Below, piece by piece: positions 25,718 through 35,969 of a stretch of 64,000 bases of DNA (the stretch's first letter is position 1; every line of letters starts with the position of its first letter). Position numbers and translations under genes: made by a program. The notes beneath the pieces are model-generated. The model searched no databases. It was not told the origin of the DNA and worked only from the letters and a program-made list of their open reading frames with translations. The DNA is from Agarivorans albus (GTDB taxonomy: Bacteria; Pseudomonadota; Gammaproteobacteria; Enterobacterales; Celerinatantimonadaceae), in assembly GCF_019670105.1 (NCBI RefSeq), contig NZ_AP023032.1:2474972-2538971 (forward strand), read 5' to 3'.

Positions 25718-27586
25718 CTAGTTGAAGAAGCCGCCTAGGCTATCCAGCAGCTTCTTACTATCTTCATTGTCGCCCAAGGCTTTTTTAAGTTCCTTGTTAA
25801 CCGCTTCTTTAGCTTGTCCTTCAAACAATTTTTTCATGTCTAAATTAACCTTTGGCTCAGTCCAGCTGCCCTTTACGTTAATCGGTATATCTAAGCCAGC
25901 TAAGTCATTTTTAGAACCTTGCCCCTCTAGGCTAGCAACCACTTTGGTGATAAAAGTGAAATCCAGGCTCTCATTAATCAAGTGAGTTTGACCGGTACCG
26001 TCAATGCGTAACAAAGGCGAAGACATTTGCATCTTATTTACCTTAGCTAAGGATTTACCTAAGGTTGAGTTTATCACCAGCTCACTAAAATCTGTTTTTT
26101 GCTCTTGCTGCGCTTGCTGCTTATTACCGCCTTTAATAGTAGCCTTAGCGGAGCGGATCATCTGTGGAATGTTAACCCCATAGATAGCGCCATCGGTAAA
26201 CGTAGCGTTTATTGGACCAGATATCTTCTTTTTAATGGCGGTAGGCGTTAAACCAGTGCCTTTAAGATCAAGATCTACATTCAGCCCGCCTGCAACAAAA
26301 TCAAAGTCAGCAGCGTCACTTAACAAGGGCCTCGCTTGAACCCCATTTAATTTAGCAGCCATTGAGTAACTAGCCACTGGCTTTTGGCCGTTAATCACCG
26401 CGTTACTCTCTAAGCGTCCATCGTACAAGTTTGCGCTTAACTCTTTTAAACGCAGAATTCCGTCTTTAATCTGAACTTGTTGTTTGATGTCCTCTATGTG
26501 CAGCTTCTGATGTTGTAATTTATCTATTGTAAGAGTGCCGTCTAAATTGAGCGTTTTCAAAACGGTTAAATCAGGCTCTTGTTCTTGGCCAGGCGCTTCA
26601 CTTGACGAATTTGCATCATCAGTTGTATTGCTACTTGCAGACGACTCACTAATAAAGTTGGAGGTATCGAGTAATGGAATATTTAAATCGAATTTGATAC
26701 TAGGTATGTTATTTAGCACTACGCTGCTGGTACCAACTAATTGCGTTTTGCCATCAATATCTACTGCCAGTTTAGAAAGCTCTGCTGTTTTGCTTGCTAC
26801 TGTGTAAGACAGCGCTAAATCAGTTTGAACATTCATTGCACCATTTGGAATAGCGCTGCCTTGTAAGTTCAAGCCGTTGCTAACATCGCTTAAGGCAATT
26901 CGGCTAAAGTCTTCGGCTATGAATAGCAAACCTGTTGCCTGTTGCTCTACCAACATTTCGCCATCATCAAACTTTAATGAAAGGCTAAAACCGTTATCTT
27001 CACCTAGTTCTAAACCGTCTAAAGTAAAGTTGACAGGACCTAACTTTTGAGTTTTGTTTAGCGCTAAATCGATGAGTTCAACATTAGCATCAACAATTTC
27101 GATACCAGCTAATCGAACGTTCCACCCAGCAGCTGATGTGCCAGACGACCCCTCAGTACTTTTAGGTTCGCTTGAAGCAGGTTCGGCTTCTTTAGACTGG
27201 GTTAAGTCGTCAAGACTGGTTGTTCCATCTGCTTTAGTTTGATGGCGTAAGGTCAAACCTCGAACTGAGATATCCCCCACTTCAATGCTTTTACTAAACA
27301 AAGGCATCAAGGCCACTGACATTTCAGCTCCTATGATACTAACAGTATCCCCTTCACCAAATTCAGGATTGTCACGCAGGCGCAAGCTACCAAGTTCAAA
27401 GCCAATACTAGGGAAAAAACGCCAAGCTAAATCCCCATCAATCACTAATTCTCTTCCGGTTGATTCTTTGGTTTTCTCTACCAAAAGCGCTTTAATATCG
27501 TCGGTATTTACCATTGATACTGCGACGACAACACCGACAACCAATAAAACAATCAGGGCTGCGACAACATAGAGCAACTTTTTCAT
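25718..27586 (-). CDS. asmA: AsmA family protein
   Basis: Large periplasmic protein anchored by one N-terminal helix (about residues 4-24), related to E. coli AsmA (617 residues; here 622). AsmA-like proteins are bridge-like lipid transport proteins, and asmA mutations in E. coli affect outer-membrane assembly. The N-terminal AsmA domain (TGRELVIDGDLAWRFFPSIGFELGSLRL) and C-terminal AsmA_2 part (FTDGAIYGVNIPQMI...LDIPINVKGSWTEPKV) are recognisable. The middle has low-complexity Ser/Glu-rich loops. It is preceded by udk and followed by a terminator. Confidence 0.9.
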   Translation of the reverse strand: MKKLLYVVAALIVLLVVGVVVAVSMVNTDDIKALLVEKTKESTGRELVIDGDLAWRFFPSIGFELGSLRLRDNPEFGEGDTVSIIGAEMSVALMPLFSKSIEVGDISVRGLTLRHQTKADGTTSLDDLTQSKEAEPASSEPKSTEGSSGTSAAGWNVRLAGIEIVDANVELIDLALNKTQKLGPVNFTLDGLELGEDNGFSLSLKFDDGEMLVEQQATGLLFIAEDFSRIALSDVSNGLNLQGSAIPNGAMNVQTDLALSYTVASKTAELSKLAVDIDGKTQLVGTSSVVLNNIPSIKFDLNIPLLDTSNFISESSASSNTTDDANSSSEAPGQEQEPDLTVLKTLNLDGTLTIDKLQHQKLHIEDIKQQVQIKDGILRLKELSANLYDGRLESNAVINGQKPVASYSMAAKLNGVQARPLLSDAADFDFVAGGLNVDLDLKGTGLTPTAIKKKISGPINATFTDGAIYGVNIPQMIRSAKATIKGGNKQQAQQEQKTDFSELVINSTLGKSLAKVNKMQMSSPLLRIDGTGQTHLINESLDFTFITKVVASLEGQGSKNDLAGLDIPINVKGSWTEPKVNLDMKKLFEGQAKEAVNKELKKALGDNEDSKKLLDSLGGFFN

Positions 27587-27701
27587 AATCTTCCCTATTT
27601 ACAAAGCTGTTGAGTAAGTATGTGCTTAATTATTAATGATAAATTAAAACTTATATTTTTATTACTTATCTAGTCTGTTTTGGCTGTGTTTAGTTAACCC
27701 G

Positions 27702-28349
27702 CTAATTAGAGGCCAACAAGTCACGAATTTTGGCGTTAATAATATCGATAGCGATTCGATTTTTACCGCCTCTTGGAACAATCACATCAGCGTATTGCTT
27801 AGAGGGTTCTACAAATTGCAGAAACATCGGCCGAACGGTATTGTGATATTGAGACAACACTGAATCCAAAGTTCTGCCTCGTTCTTTTACGTCCCGTTGG
27901 ATTCTTCTTGCTAAACAAATATCTAAAGGTGTATCTACAAAAATGCTGATATCCAACTGCTCACGAATAGCAGGATCGGTGAATAACAAAATACCCTCTA
28001 ATACGATAATTTTTGTAGGTGCTACCGTCTTGGTTTCTGCCATACGGTTATTAACTTTATAACTGTATTGGGGCTGTTCGATGGACTCACCGCTTTTAAG
28101 CTGCTTCAAATGCGCAACCAATAAATCATGATCCATAGACTTAGGATGGTCATAGTTAGTTTGCTTGCGCTGCTCAGGCGTTATATGGCTTTGGTCCTTG
28201 TAGTAACTATCTTCGTTAATTACTGCAATGCAGCTATCACCTAGTTCGGTGCGAATATCGTTTACAATGGTTTGAGAAAATAAACTTTTACCAGAAGCCG
28301 ACGCCCCAGAGATCCCAATTACTACGATATTATGATCTTGATTTTGCAT
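27702..28349 (-). CDS. udk: Uridine kinase
   Basis: Phosphorylates uridine and cytidine in pyrimidine salvage. The 215 residues (E. coli 213) include the P-loop [11 protein letters not shown] near the N-terminus, the [10 protein letters not shown] and [13 protein letters not shown] substrate segments, and [12 protein letters not shown]. It is divergent from metG, separated by 203 bp, and upstream of asmA on the same strand with a 115-bp gap. Confidence 0.95.
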   Translation of the reverse strand: MQNQDHNIVVIGISGASASGKSLFSQTIVNDIRTELGDSCIAVINEDSYYKDQSHITPEQRKQTNYDHPKSMDHDLLVAHLKQLKSGESIEQPQYSYKVNNRMAETKTVAPTKIIVLEGILLFTDPAIREQLDISIFVDTPLDICLARRIQRDVKERGRTLDSVLSQYHNTVRPMFLQFVEPSKQYADVIVPRGGKNRIAIDIINAKIRDLLASN

Positions 28350-28552
28350 AGAAATAACCTAGTTCTTTTGCCGCAATTATAGGTGCAATATACCCATTAG
28401 TCATTATGCGAATGGCGCCTAACATTATTTTTCAACTTAATTACCTATAAGTTATTCAGGCAAGCGTTAGGATACTAGGCATCACCTGCCGCTTAAGGTA
28501 ATATTGGCACCCTTGAATTACCCGTTAATTGACTGAGCTAACAGTAGATCAC

Positions 28553-30601
28553 ATGACAAACGAACAACGTAAAATTCTGGTTACCAGTGCCTTACCTTAT
28601 GCAAATGGTCCTATTCATTTAGGCCACTTACTCGAATACATACAAACAGATATTTGGGTTCGTTTCCAAAAGCTACGTGGTAACACGTGTACCTATGTAT
28701 GTGCAGACGACGCGCACGGTACACCGATCATGCTGAAAGCTCAGCAGATGGGCATTACCCCTGAAGAAATGATTAACCAGGTTCACGTTGAACACAGTGC
28801 AGACTTTAACGAGTTCCACATCGAGTTTGATAACTATCATTCTACTCATAGCCCAGAAAACCAAGCGCTATCGGAAGAGATTTACAACAAGCTTAATCAA
28901 GCGGGTCACATAAAAACTCGAACAATTTCTCAACTGTTTGATCCTGAGAAAAACATGTTTTTGCCAGATCGCTTCGTAAAAGGCACTTGCCCTAAATGTA
29001 AAAGCGAAGACCAAAACGGTGATAACTGTGACAACTGTGGCGCTACTTATAGCCCAACAGATTTACTGTCACCTAAGTCTGTAATCTCTGGTGCCGAGCC
29101 AGTTCTTAAAGACTCAGAGCATTACTTCTTTGATCTACCAGCATTTCAAAACATGCTTAAAGACTGGACAATCTCTGGTTCGCTACAAGAAGAAATGTCT
29201 AACAAGCTTAACGAGTGGTTTGAGCAAGGCCTACAACAGTGGGACATTAGCCGTGACGCGCCCTACTTTGGCTTTAAAATTCCAAATACAGAAGATAAAT
29301 ACTTTTACGTTTGGCTAGATGCTCCGATTGGCTACATGGGCAGCTTTAAAAACCTGTGTGACAAGCGCAACGATTTAAACTTTGACGATTATTGGAACAA
29401 AGACTCTGACGCAGAGGTTTATCACTTCATCGGCAAAGACATTATCTATTTCCACAGCCTATTTTGGCCAGCAATGCTAGAAGGCGCAGGATTCCGCAAA
29501 CCAAGCAGCGTGTATGCCCACGGTTATGTAACGGTAAATGGCGCAAAAATGTCTAAGTCACGCGGCACATTTATTAAGGCCCGCACTTATCTTGACCATT
29601 TAGACCCAGAGTACTTGCGTTACTACTATGCTGCTAAGTTAAATAACAGAATTGACGACTTAGATCTAAATTTAGAAGATTTTGCACAACGTGTTAATTC
29701 GGACTTAGTAGGCAAAGTGATTAACATTGCTAGCCGTACCGCTGGATTTATTAGTAAACGCTTTAACGCCACGCTGTCTCCAGTGGTAAGCAACCAAGCT
29801 TTATTAGACGAATTTGTCGCAGCTGAAGCAAACATCGCAGCTTTATACGAAGGCCGAGAGTTTGGTAAAGCAATGCGAGAAATTATGGCTTTAGCCGATA
29901 AAGCAAACCAATACATCGCAGAAGAAGCACCATGGCAGTTAGCCAAAAATGAAGAAACCTTAGAACGTGCTCACCAAGTATGTTCAATGGGGATTCATTT
30001 ATTCCGTGTGTTAATCACTTACTTGAAGCCAGTGCTGCCAAAACTAGCAGACAAAGTTGAGCAGTTCTTAAATGTAGAGCTCAAATGGGCTGACATAAAT
30101 AACACCTTGGTTAATCATGAAATCCAAAGCTTTAAAGCATTAATGCAGCGCATTGATATGAAGCACGTAGAGGCAATGGTTGATGCTTCTAAAGATAACT
30201 TGGTTAGCGCTACCGCAGCGGCAAAAGAAGAGAAGCCAGCAAGCAAAACTAACAGCGAGATTGAACCCATAGCTGATACTATCAGTTTCGATGAGTTCGC
30301 AAAAATTGATCTACGTATCGCTCGCATTGTTAAAGCAGAGCATGTAGAAAAAGCGGAAAAACTACTTCGTCTTGAACTGGATATTGGTAGCGAAACTCGC
30401 CAAGTATTTGCGGGCATTAAGTCGGCTTACGCACCAGAAGATCTCGAAGGTAAGCTAACCGTTATGGTCGCTAACCTAGCACCTCGTAAGATGCGCTTTG
30501 GAGAGTCTCAGGGAATGGTTCTTGCTGCAGGCCCTGGTGGAAAAGACCTCTGGATTTTGAGCCCTGGAGAAGGTGCTCAACCAGGTATGCGAGTAATGTA
30601 A
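28553..30601 (+). CDS. metG: Methionyl-tRNA synthetase
   Basis: Class I synthetase charging tRNA-Met. The HIGH-type motif is PIHLGHL, the KMSKS loop is [11 protein letters not shown], and the zinc-binding insertion has [17 protein letters not shown]. The C-terminal tRNA-binding dimerisation domain (about residues 580-682, with [21 protein letters not shown]) is fused as in E. coli (677 residues). I chose the ATG at 28553, giving [19 protein letters not shown]; an in-frame TTG 24 bp earlier is also possible. A strong terminator follows. Confidence 0.96.
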   Translation: MTNEQRKILVTSALPYANGPIHLGHLLEYIQTDIWVRFQKLRGNTCTYVCADDAHGTPIMLKAQQMGITPEEMINQVHVEHSADFNEFHIEFDNYHSTHSPENQALSEEIYNKLNQAGHIKTRTISQLFDPEKNMFLPDRFVKGTCPKCKSEDQNGDNCDNCGATYSPTDLLSPKSVISGAEPVLKDSEHYFFDLPAFQNMLKDWTISGSLQEEMSNKLNEWFEQGLQQWDISRDAPYFGFKIPNTEDKYFYVWLDAPIGYMGSFKNLCDKRNDLNFDDYWNKDSDAEVYHFIGKDIIYFHSLFWPAMLEGAGFRKPSSVYAHGYVTVNGAKMSKSRGTFIKARTYLDHLDPEYLRYYYAAKLNNRIDDLDLNLEDFAQRVNSDLVGKVINIASRTAGFISKRFNATLSPVVSNQALLDEFVAAEANIAALYEGREFGKAMREIMALADKANQYIAEEAPWQLAKNEETLERAHQVCSMGIHLFRVLITYLKPVLPKLADKVEQFLNVELKWADINNTLVNHEIQSFKALMQRIDMKHVEAMVDASKDNLVSATAAAKEEKPASKTNSEIEPIADTISFDEFAKIDLRIARIVKAEHVEKAEKLLRLELDIGSETRQVFAGIKSAYAPEDLEGKLTVMVANLAPRKMRFGESQGMVLAAGPGGKDLWILSPGEGAQPGMRVM

Positions 30602-30606
30602 TACAT

Positions 30607-30632
30607 AAAAAGGCGCTAATAAGCGCCTTTTT
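30607..30632. terminator. Bidirectional terminator between metG and acyP
   Basis: An 11-bp stem (AAAAAGGCGCT, loop, AGCGCCTTTTT) lies 6 bp after the metG stop and 6 bp before the acyP stop. Confidence 0.85.
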
Positions 30633-30637
30633 TAGTT

Positions 30638-30913
30638 CTAGTAAGTATTAAAACCTGAGTAGCTAAGCTGTTCTATTGGTAACATCTTTAGCGTTTTAAC
30701 TTCTTGCACCGCCGCATACGGAGATGCTTGATGAAGATGGGACAACAACTCAAGAAGTTTAGCTTCTTCTCCTTCTGCGACGACTTCAACATCTCCAGAG
30801 TCTAAATTTTTTGCATAACCAACAAGATCTAATTTAAGGGCTTTAAGTTGAGTGTGATAACGGTAACCAACGCCCTGTACCTTACCTTTAGCTAAAGCCT
30901 TTAAACAAAACAC
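30638..30913 (-). CDS. acyP: Acylphosphatase
   Basis: Small enzyme (91 residues) hydrolysing acyl phosphates such as acetyl phosphate. GKVQGVGYRYHTQ contains the phosphate-binding loop and catalytic Arg18, and GYAKNLDSGDVEVVAEG contains catalytic Asn36. Length and motifs match E. coli YccX (92 residues). The start is GTG, 6 bp after the stop of the GNAT gene, so the two are probably one operon. Confidence 0.93.
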   Translation of the reverse strand: MFCLKALAKGKVQGVGYRYHTQLKALKLDLVGYAKNLDSGDVEVVAEGEEAKLLELLSHLHQASPYAAVQEVKTLKMLPIEQLSYSGFNTY

Positions 30914-30919
30914 CAGCAG

Positions 30920-31519
30920 TTAGCCCAGCACTGGTTTTACTTCGTTTAGACCAGTAAATTCGAAGCCAATGCTCTCAACTGGCATGTTCTCTAAGGGAAC
31001 GCTACAGCGATCAAGGTCTAAACAAAAATAGCGTTGCAATTGATATTGCGCGTTAAGCTGCTCTACTTCATCAAAGCCAAATTGACTAAGCGTCCAGCGT
31101 AGACGTTCATCTCTACAATTACATATAAGGCTAAGTAGCGTGAACCCTTGTTTTAAAGCATAACAGCGGGCCCAATCAACCATTAGTTTAGCCAGCCCTT
31201 TTCCTGCAAAATCCCGGTTAACCGTAAGTTTGTGCATAAACAAACTTTCACGTCTTACTTCGGCTTCTACCTCAATTGCACCACTACGATTATTTAGAAT
31301 CATGGCTGCTACAGGTTTGCCTGCAATATACCCCATGTACATTTCATCTAAACGATGATTAGCAAGTAAAGAATGTGGAGTAATTTGATGAAATTTCCAA
31401 AGCGGTTCGCCTCTTGATTCGAACCAACTTGCTGCTTCCATCAGTAATTCGCAAAACTGATAAAGCTCAATACTTGATATAGAACGAACCACCAAATTAG
31501 GTGTCGCTTCGCTTGACAT
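30920..31519 (-). CDS. GNAT family N-acetyltransferase
   Basis: Predicted acetyl-CoA-dependent N-acetyltransferase of 199 residues. The GNAT core is seen in LTVNRDFAGKGLAKLMVDWARCYALKQG, whose GKGLA resembles the R/Q-x-x-G-x-G/A acetyl-CoA-binding motif, followed by a strand-helix ending CNCRDERLRWTLSQFGFDEVEQ. Substrate unknown. It lies 6 bp upstream of acyP and is divergent from moeA across a 335-bp gap. Confidence 0.75.
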   Translation of the reverse strand: MSSEATPNLVVRSISSIELYQFCELLMEAASWFESRGEPLWKFHQITPHSLLANHRLDEMYMGYIAGKPVAAMILNNRSGAIEVEAEVRRESLFMHKLTVNRDFAGKGLAKLMVDWARCYALKQGFTLLSLICNCRDERLRWTLSQFGFDEVEQLNAQYQLQRYFCLDLDRCSVPLENMPVESIGFEFTGLNEVKPVLG

Positions 31520-31772
31520 ATCAACTCCCTTGATAAGTGTCTAAACTGTGACCGATGACCAGTTGTGAACAACATGTTACACAGATTACCTTTAAGTTAA
31601 AAGCATTGTTGGTGAAAACAAGCTCCTTATTTCAGCCTTACAAAGCAAGGCTTGCAGCACAAAAACTAAAATTAAACCAGTGATACAAACTTAATCACCA
31701 ATATTGTGCCAACTTGCTGACAAAACTATACAAACTTCAACGAGATTAAAGAAAGTTTCGCTGCTTTATAAA

Positions 31773-31786
31773 TTGCCAAGAATCAC
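31773..31786 (+). promoter_or_regulatory. FNR-like site upstream of moeA
   Basis: TTGCCAAGAATCAC matches the FNR consensus TTGAT-N4-ATCAA at seven of ten positions. Its centre (31779.5) falls exactly at -41.5 relative to the start predicted from the promoter at 31786-31814, the usual class II activator position. The match is weak, so position carries most of the argument. Confidence 0.35.
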
Positions 31787-31814
31787 TGATAAACAACCAT
31801 ATAAATGCGATAAT
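31786..31814 (+). promoter_or_regulatory. Candidate moeA promoter
   Basis: CTGATA and GATAAT are separated by 17 bp, and TGC precedes the -10 as in an extended -10 promoter. The predicted start near 31821 gives a 34-nt leader to the moeA ATG, which has AGGAAG upstream. Confidence 0.5.
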
Positions 31815-31854
31815 CTTCAACTATATTCAAACTCATTACCCTATAGGAAGATAC

Positions 31855-33096
31855 ATGGATTGCTGCAGCCAACCAGGTCTAATGCCCATTGAACAAGCAA
31901 GGTCTTTATTAAGCGATAGCGCTAGCCTAAAAACCCAAATACAGACCGTGAGTTTAGAAGATGCGCTAGGTAGAGTATTAGCAGAAGACATTGTGTCGCC
32001 TATTAATATTCCTCCCTTCGATAATAGCGCGATGGATGGTTACGCTATTTGCGCAGAACAACTACCTAACAATAAAACTCTTCCACTTAGTCACAAAGTG
32101 TTTGCTGGAGATACCCAGCAACTAGCATTAGAACCCGGTCATTGCGTAAGAATTATGACCGGCGCACCACTACCTCCCGGCTGTGATGCTGTAGAAATGC
32201 AAGAAAACACTGAAATAAACGCAGACAATGAACAACAGATCACATTTAAGCAGCCAATCAACAAAGGCAAAAATGTTCGCTTAAAAGGTGAAGATGTTAA
32301 ACAAGGACAAGTTGTTATCCCAGCGAAGACCCGCTTAAATTCAAGCCACATAGGTTTACTCGCCACACTGGGCATTAACGAAATATCAGTTCAAAGCTTA
32401 CTAAAAGTGGCATTGTTTTCTAGCGGTGACGAACTAATTCAACCTGGCAACCCACTAAAGCATGGTCAAATATACGATAGTAATCGTTTTGCTATTCGCG
32501 CCCTACTCGCAAAGTTACCTGTTGAAGTAATAGATTTAGGCGTTATTGCTGACGATAAACAGCTGGTTACTGAAGCTTTTATTAAAGCAGACCAAGTTGC
32601 TGACATAGTCATTTGCAGTGGCGGTGTATCGGTAGGCGAAGCCGATTACACTAAAATGGTTTTAGATGAAATTGGCGACATAAACTTTTGGAAACTAGCA
32701 ATTAAGCCCGGTAAACCTTTTGCTTACGGTAATCTGCCAAATTCATACTTTATTGGCCTGCCTGGCAACCCGGTTTCGGCTTATGTAACGTTCTACAAAC
32801 TGGCAATGCTAGTAATAGCAAAAGCGTGTGGATGGGACTACAAAGAGCCACTCGCAATCCCGGCAAAGTCTTTACTAGATTTCAAAAAATCACCGGGTAG
32901 AACAGACTATCAACGTGGTTTTGCAAGTATCAGTAGCAGCGGCCAACTAGAAGTAAAATCGACCGGTGCTCAAGGTAGCGCTATTTTCACCAGCTTAACT
33001 GAGGCTAACTGTTTCGTAGTACTTGAACAAGATAGAGGCCGTGTAAGCGCCGGTGAAATGGTGACTATAGAAATGTTTGCCGAGCCAATTCTTTAG
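31855..33096 (+). CDS. moeA: Molybdopterin molybdenumtransferase MoeA
   Basis: Inserts molybdate into adenylylated molybdopterin, the last common step of molybdenum cofactor synthesis. The 413-residue protein (E. coli 411) has PPFDNSAMDGYA, RIMTGAPLPPGCDAVEMQE, the SSGDEL and SGGVSVGEADYTK segments, and GLPGNPVSAYVTFY. It has its own promoter with a possible FNR site, and ends one base before the convergent modC stop, so moeA and the mod/moa/nap genes meet tail to tail. Confidence 0.96.
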   Translation: MDCCSQPGLMPIEQARSLLSDSASLKTQIQTVSLEDALGRVLAEDIVSPINIPPFDNSAMDGYAICAEQLPNNKTLPLSHKVFAGDTQQLALEPGHCVRIMTGAPLPPGCDAVEMQENTEINADNEQQITFKQPINKGKNVRLKGEDVKQGQVVIPAKTRLNSSHIGLLATLGINEISVQSLLKVALFSSGDELIQPGNPLKHGQIYDSNRFAIRALLAKLPVEVIDLGVIADDKQLVTEAFIKADQVADIVICSGGVSVGEADYTKMVLDEIGDINFWKLAIKPGKPFAYGNLPNSYFIGLPGNPVSAYVTFYKLAMLVIAKACGWDYKEPLAIPAKSLLDFKKSPGRTDYQRGFASISSSGQLEVKSTGAQGSAIFTSLTEANCFVVLEQDRGRVSAGEMVTIEMFAEPIL

Positions 33097-34140
33097 TTAG
33101 AATTGATTATGTAGCTTAACCGCTTTGTGCATTAAAAATATCTGCTCTCCCATTTTTAATGCCAAAGTCTGTTGTGCTCGCGGAGAGATAGGCACTTTAA
33201 AAGCCACGCCTTCTAAACTCACTTCTACATAAAAGGTACCTTCCAAAGAATTAACCGATAATACTTCGGCTTGCCACTGATTTTGAGCACTACAACTTTC
33301 TACAAATTGTTTCGACAACACAATGTTACTTGGTGAAATACTCACTAAGTGAACACCTTCATCTAGCACCTCTGGGCTCTCAGCTAAGATGTATTGCTGG
33401 CCCAGCTTAAACCAACGCCATCCCTCATCTGCCAAACGCTCACTACGTTCTACACTTAACACTATGGCTTGTTTAGCCTTACCGTTATATTGGTTAATCA
33501 ACTCAAGGCTATTTCCAAGCGTAAGTGTTTGGCTGTCTTCCATTAACAGCACCTTATCGCTAAAAAACACTAAATCTTCTGGATTATGAGAAATAAGTAA
33601 GCTGCAGATGCGATGTTGCTTTAGCCACTTCTTTAATATTTTCAGCAAATTGGTAGCAGCTTTTCGATCTAAAGCTGAGAACGCTTCATCTAAAAATAAT
33701 ACTTTGGGTTTGGTTGCTAGCGCCCTTACCAGCGCGACTCGCTGGGCTTGCCCACCAGAAAGCTGTTGGGCATTTTTATTAAGAAGGTTTTTAACACCAA
33801 AACTCTCAACTAAATATGCTAAATCACTGGCACTCACCCTTTGTGACAGTTTGATGTTTTTTGCCACAGTTAAGTGAGGAAATAAAAAACTTCCTTGAGT
33901 GACAAAAGCTATGGGTCGTTGATATGAGGCTAAACAGCTATTGCTATCAAACCATACTTGCTCTAAGTATTTAATCTCTCCTGTTTGAGGGTACTCTAAT
34001 CCAGCAAGTAATCGCAATAAGCTGGTTTTACCAATTCCGGACGGTCCAAACACACCGGTAAGCAAAGGTAGAGAGCAGGCCTCTACACTTAACTCAAAAT
34101 CGTCTCTTTGATAATGTAGATTAAAACTTAACACCCACAC
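33097..34140 (-). CDS. modC: Molybdate ABC transporter ATP-binding protein
   Basis: ATPase subunit of the high-affinity molybdate importer. Walker A is GPSGIGKTS, the ABC signature is LSGGQAQRVALVRAL, and Walker B is VLFLDEAFSALD; a C-terminal MOP-like regulatory domain (about residues 280-347) closes the protein, as in E. coli ModC (352). The start is GTG at 34140, with another GTG two codons in; GGGAG precedes both. It overlaps modB by 20 bp. Lys/Ser-rich differences from E. coli are unremarkable. Confidence 0.93.
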   Translation of the reverse strand: MWVLSFNLHYQRDDFELSVEACSLPLLTGVFGPSGIGKTSLLRLLAGLEYPQTGEIKYLEQVWFDSNSCLASYQRPIAFVTQGSFLFPHLTVAKNIKLSQRVSASDLAYLVESFGVKNLLNKNAQQLSGGQAQRVALVRALATKPKVLFLDEAFSALDRKAATNLLKILKKWLKQHRICSLLISHNPEDLVFFSDKVLLMEDSQTLTLGNSLELINQYNGKAKQAIVLSVERSERLADEGWRWFKLGQQYILAESPEVLDEGVHLVSISPSNIVLSKQFVESCSAQNQWQAEVLSVNSLEGTFYVEVSLEGVAFKVPISPRAQQTLALKMGEQIFLMHKAVKLHNQF

Positions 34141-34813
34141 TCCCTACCCGTTTCTTAGCTCCGGTCACACCATAAGTGAGCAATAAAGCGAAAAATGAAA
34201 TACCCAATAACACTAAGGCTAAACGGTGGGCAGCGGCAAAATTAAGACTCTCTACGTGATCAAACAGCGCAATCGCAATCACTTGGGTTTCTCCAGGAAT
34301 ATTGCCCCCGATCATTAACACCACCCCAAACTCTCCTAAGGTGTGTGCAAACCCCAATACCATTGCAACAATAAAGCCACTTTTTGCCAGCGGTAACTCC
34401 ACAGACAGCAACTGTTTCCACCTAGGCATTCTAAGCACTTTTGCGGCATCTAATACGCCAGGTTCAATTTGTTTAAAAGCACTTTGAATGGGTTGAACGA
34501 CAAAAGGTAAGGAATATAAACATGAGGCAAATACCAGCCCCGAAAAGCTAAAGGCCAATTGGCTACCAGTTATAGCCTGCCACCATTGCCCCAGAAAGCT
34601 ATTAGGCGCGAATCCGATCAGCAAATAGAAACCCAACACTGTAGGAGGTAGAACAATGGGTAATGCGACGACCGCTTCAACAATATGCTTTAACTTAGAG
34701 TGACTGCGCGCTAACCACCAAGCTAAAGGAGTGCCTAGTAGCAATAAGATTAGGCAACTAATCGTTGCAAGTTTTACAGAAAGGATAATGGCTTGGTATT
34801 CAGCATCGCTCAT
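34121..34813 (-). CDS. modB: Molybdate ABC transporter permease
   Basis: Inner-membrane channel subunit of the molybdate importer (230 residues, five to six membrane helices). The EAA-type loop ALFD/AAKVLRMPRWKQLLSVELPLAKSG contacts ModC. It overlaps modA by 4 bp and modC by 20 bp, so the three subunits are translationally coupled. Confidence 0.94.
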   Translation of the reverse strand: MSDAEYQAIILSVKLATISCLILLLLGTPLAWWLARSHSKLKHIVEAVVALPIVLPPTVLGFYLLIGFAPNSFLGQWWQAITGSQLAFSFSGLVFASCLYSLPFVVQPIQSAFKQIEPGVLDAAKVLRMPRWKQLLSVELPLAKSGFIVAMVLGFAHTLGEFGVVLMIGGNIPGETQVIAIALFDHVESLNFAAAHRLALVLLGISFFALLLTYGVTGAKKRVGSVGVKF

Positions 34814-35535
34814 ATTTTGGGTAACAAATATCCATTTTCAGTGATAATAGTTTGTGCGTTCTCGCTTAACAAGTAGTTATAAAATTCAATAGCTTGAGAT
34901 TCATCGCTAAGCAACGCAACATGCTGAGCAACGCCCTTATGTAAATCTTGCGGTACCAACCAATAAGACCCATTAAAATCAGTTTGAATTGAGCGAGCTA
35001 CAAATCCTGCTGCGACATTACCAGTAGAGATAAATTGAAATACTTGAGATACATTATTCGCTAACACTATTTTGGCATCATTATTTTTCTGTTTAGCTAA
35101 TTGCTCGGCTGCCAAACCATATGGTGCTAGTGTTGGGTTAGCGTAGGCATACATCTGTTCCCAGTTATCCCATAAACTGCTATCTGTTACCTTATCGCCA
35201 TTTTTATTTAAAAAGCTTGGAGCCCAAAATACCAACTGGCCATACGCATAGGCCATTTGCTGGCGCGCTTTTCCTTCTTCTACCAGCTGTTTTGGCCGAA
35301 TGTCATCAGCCGAGAAGAATAAATCGAAGGGGGCACCGTGACTTATTTGGTTATACAAAATCCCGGTAGAAGCGCTAGATATTCTGTAGTTGAATTCAGT
35401 ATGTTGGCTTTTAAAGTCTTCAGCTAATAGTTCTAAAGTTTGTTTAAAATTGGCAGCCACAGCGATGGTAACGGGCTTAGCGAGAGCAATTGAGCTAACA
35501 AAAACAGCAACTATACAAGCTAAACGGGCTACCAT
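34810..35535 (-). CDS. modA: Molybdate ABC transporter substrate-binding protein
   Basis: Periplasmic molybdate-binding protein. A signal peptide (residues 1-19, ending ALA) precedes VTIAVAANFKQTLELLAEDFK, the usual ModA start with its ligand-contacting Ala-Asn region. The mature protein of about 220 residues is usual. The ATG overlaps the end of moaE by 7 bp, placing transport genes directly behind cofactor-synthesis genes in one long operon. Tungstate binding is equally possible from sequence. Confidence 0.92.
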   Translation of the reverse strand: MVARLACIVAVFVSSIALAKPVTIAVAANFKQTLELLAEDFKSQHTEFNYRISSASTGILYNQISHGAPFDLFFSADDIRPKQLVEEGKARQQMAYAYGQLVFWAPSFLNKNGDKVTDSSLWDNWEQMYAYANPTLAPYGLAAEQLAKQKNNDAKIVLANNVSQVFQFISTGNVAAGFVARSIQTDFNGSYWLVPQDLHKGVAQHVALLSDESQAIEFYNYLLSENAQTIITENGYLLPKI

Positions 35536-35969
35536 TTATCTTTCGCTTTAAGATCGGACTCACGAGCATCAAGCCATACATCACCGCCTAAAGTGCGCTC
35601 TTTTTTCCAAAAGGTAGCCTTAGTTTTAAGGTAGTCCATTATGAAATGGCAGGCTTCAAAGGATGCTTCCCTATGAGCACTATTTACCCCAACAAAAACG
35701 ATTTGATCACTGACATCTAAATCCCCAACCCTATGCACAATACTTGCGTCTTGGATTGGCCAGCGCGTTTTTGCTTCAGCGACAATTTTCTCCAGCTGCA
35801 ACTCGGTCATACCCGGGTAATGCTCCAGCTGAAGCCCCTTAACCTGTTGATCTAAGTTCATATCTCTAACTAGACCAACAAAAAATACGATAGCGCCAGC
35901 ACTCGCTCGCTCTCGCAAACGTTGGTATTCCTCTCCAACGTCAAAATCTTCTAGCTGTACTTTAATCAT
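35529..35969 (-). CDS. moaE: Molybdopterin synthase catalytic subunit
   Basis: Large subunit of molybdopterin synthase, which transfers sulfur from MoaD thiocarboxylate to precursor Z. GAIVFFVGLVRD, LEHYPGM, IVHRVGDLDVSD and the catalytic-region FWKKE (conserved Lys) are present; 146 residues matches E. coli (150). It starts directly after the moaD stop with no gap. Confidence 0.95.
   Translation of the reverse strand: MIKVQLEDFDVGEEYQRLRERASAGAIVFFVGLVRDMNLDQQVKGLQLEHYPGMTELQLEKIVAEAKTRWPIQDASIVHRVGDLDVSDQIVFVGVNSAHREASFEACHFIMDYLKTKATFWKKERTLGGDVWLDARESDLKAKDKW

Larger units (their letters stand above)
31520..31854. other. GNAT-moeA intergenic region
   Basis: This 335-bp, AT-rich gap separates two divergent genes. 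Apart from the candidate moeA promoter and FNR-like site described separately I see no gene, RNA or strong hairpin in it. Confidence 0.5.

Noticed and set aside
31704-31892. 62-codon plus-strand open frame crossing into moeA
   Set aside because: Overlaps the moeA promoter and start in another frame and lacks any ribosome site or recognisable motif.
33080-33125. Terminator between moeA and modC
   Set aside because: Only a weak AATTCT/AGAATT pairing spans the adjoining stop codons; too short and AT-rich to call.
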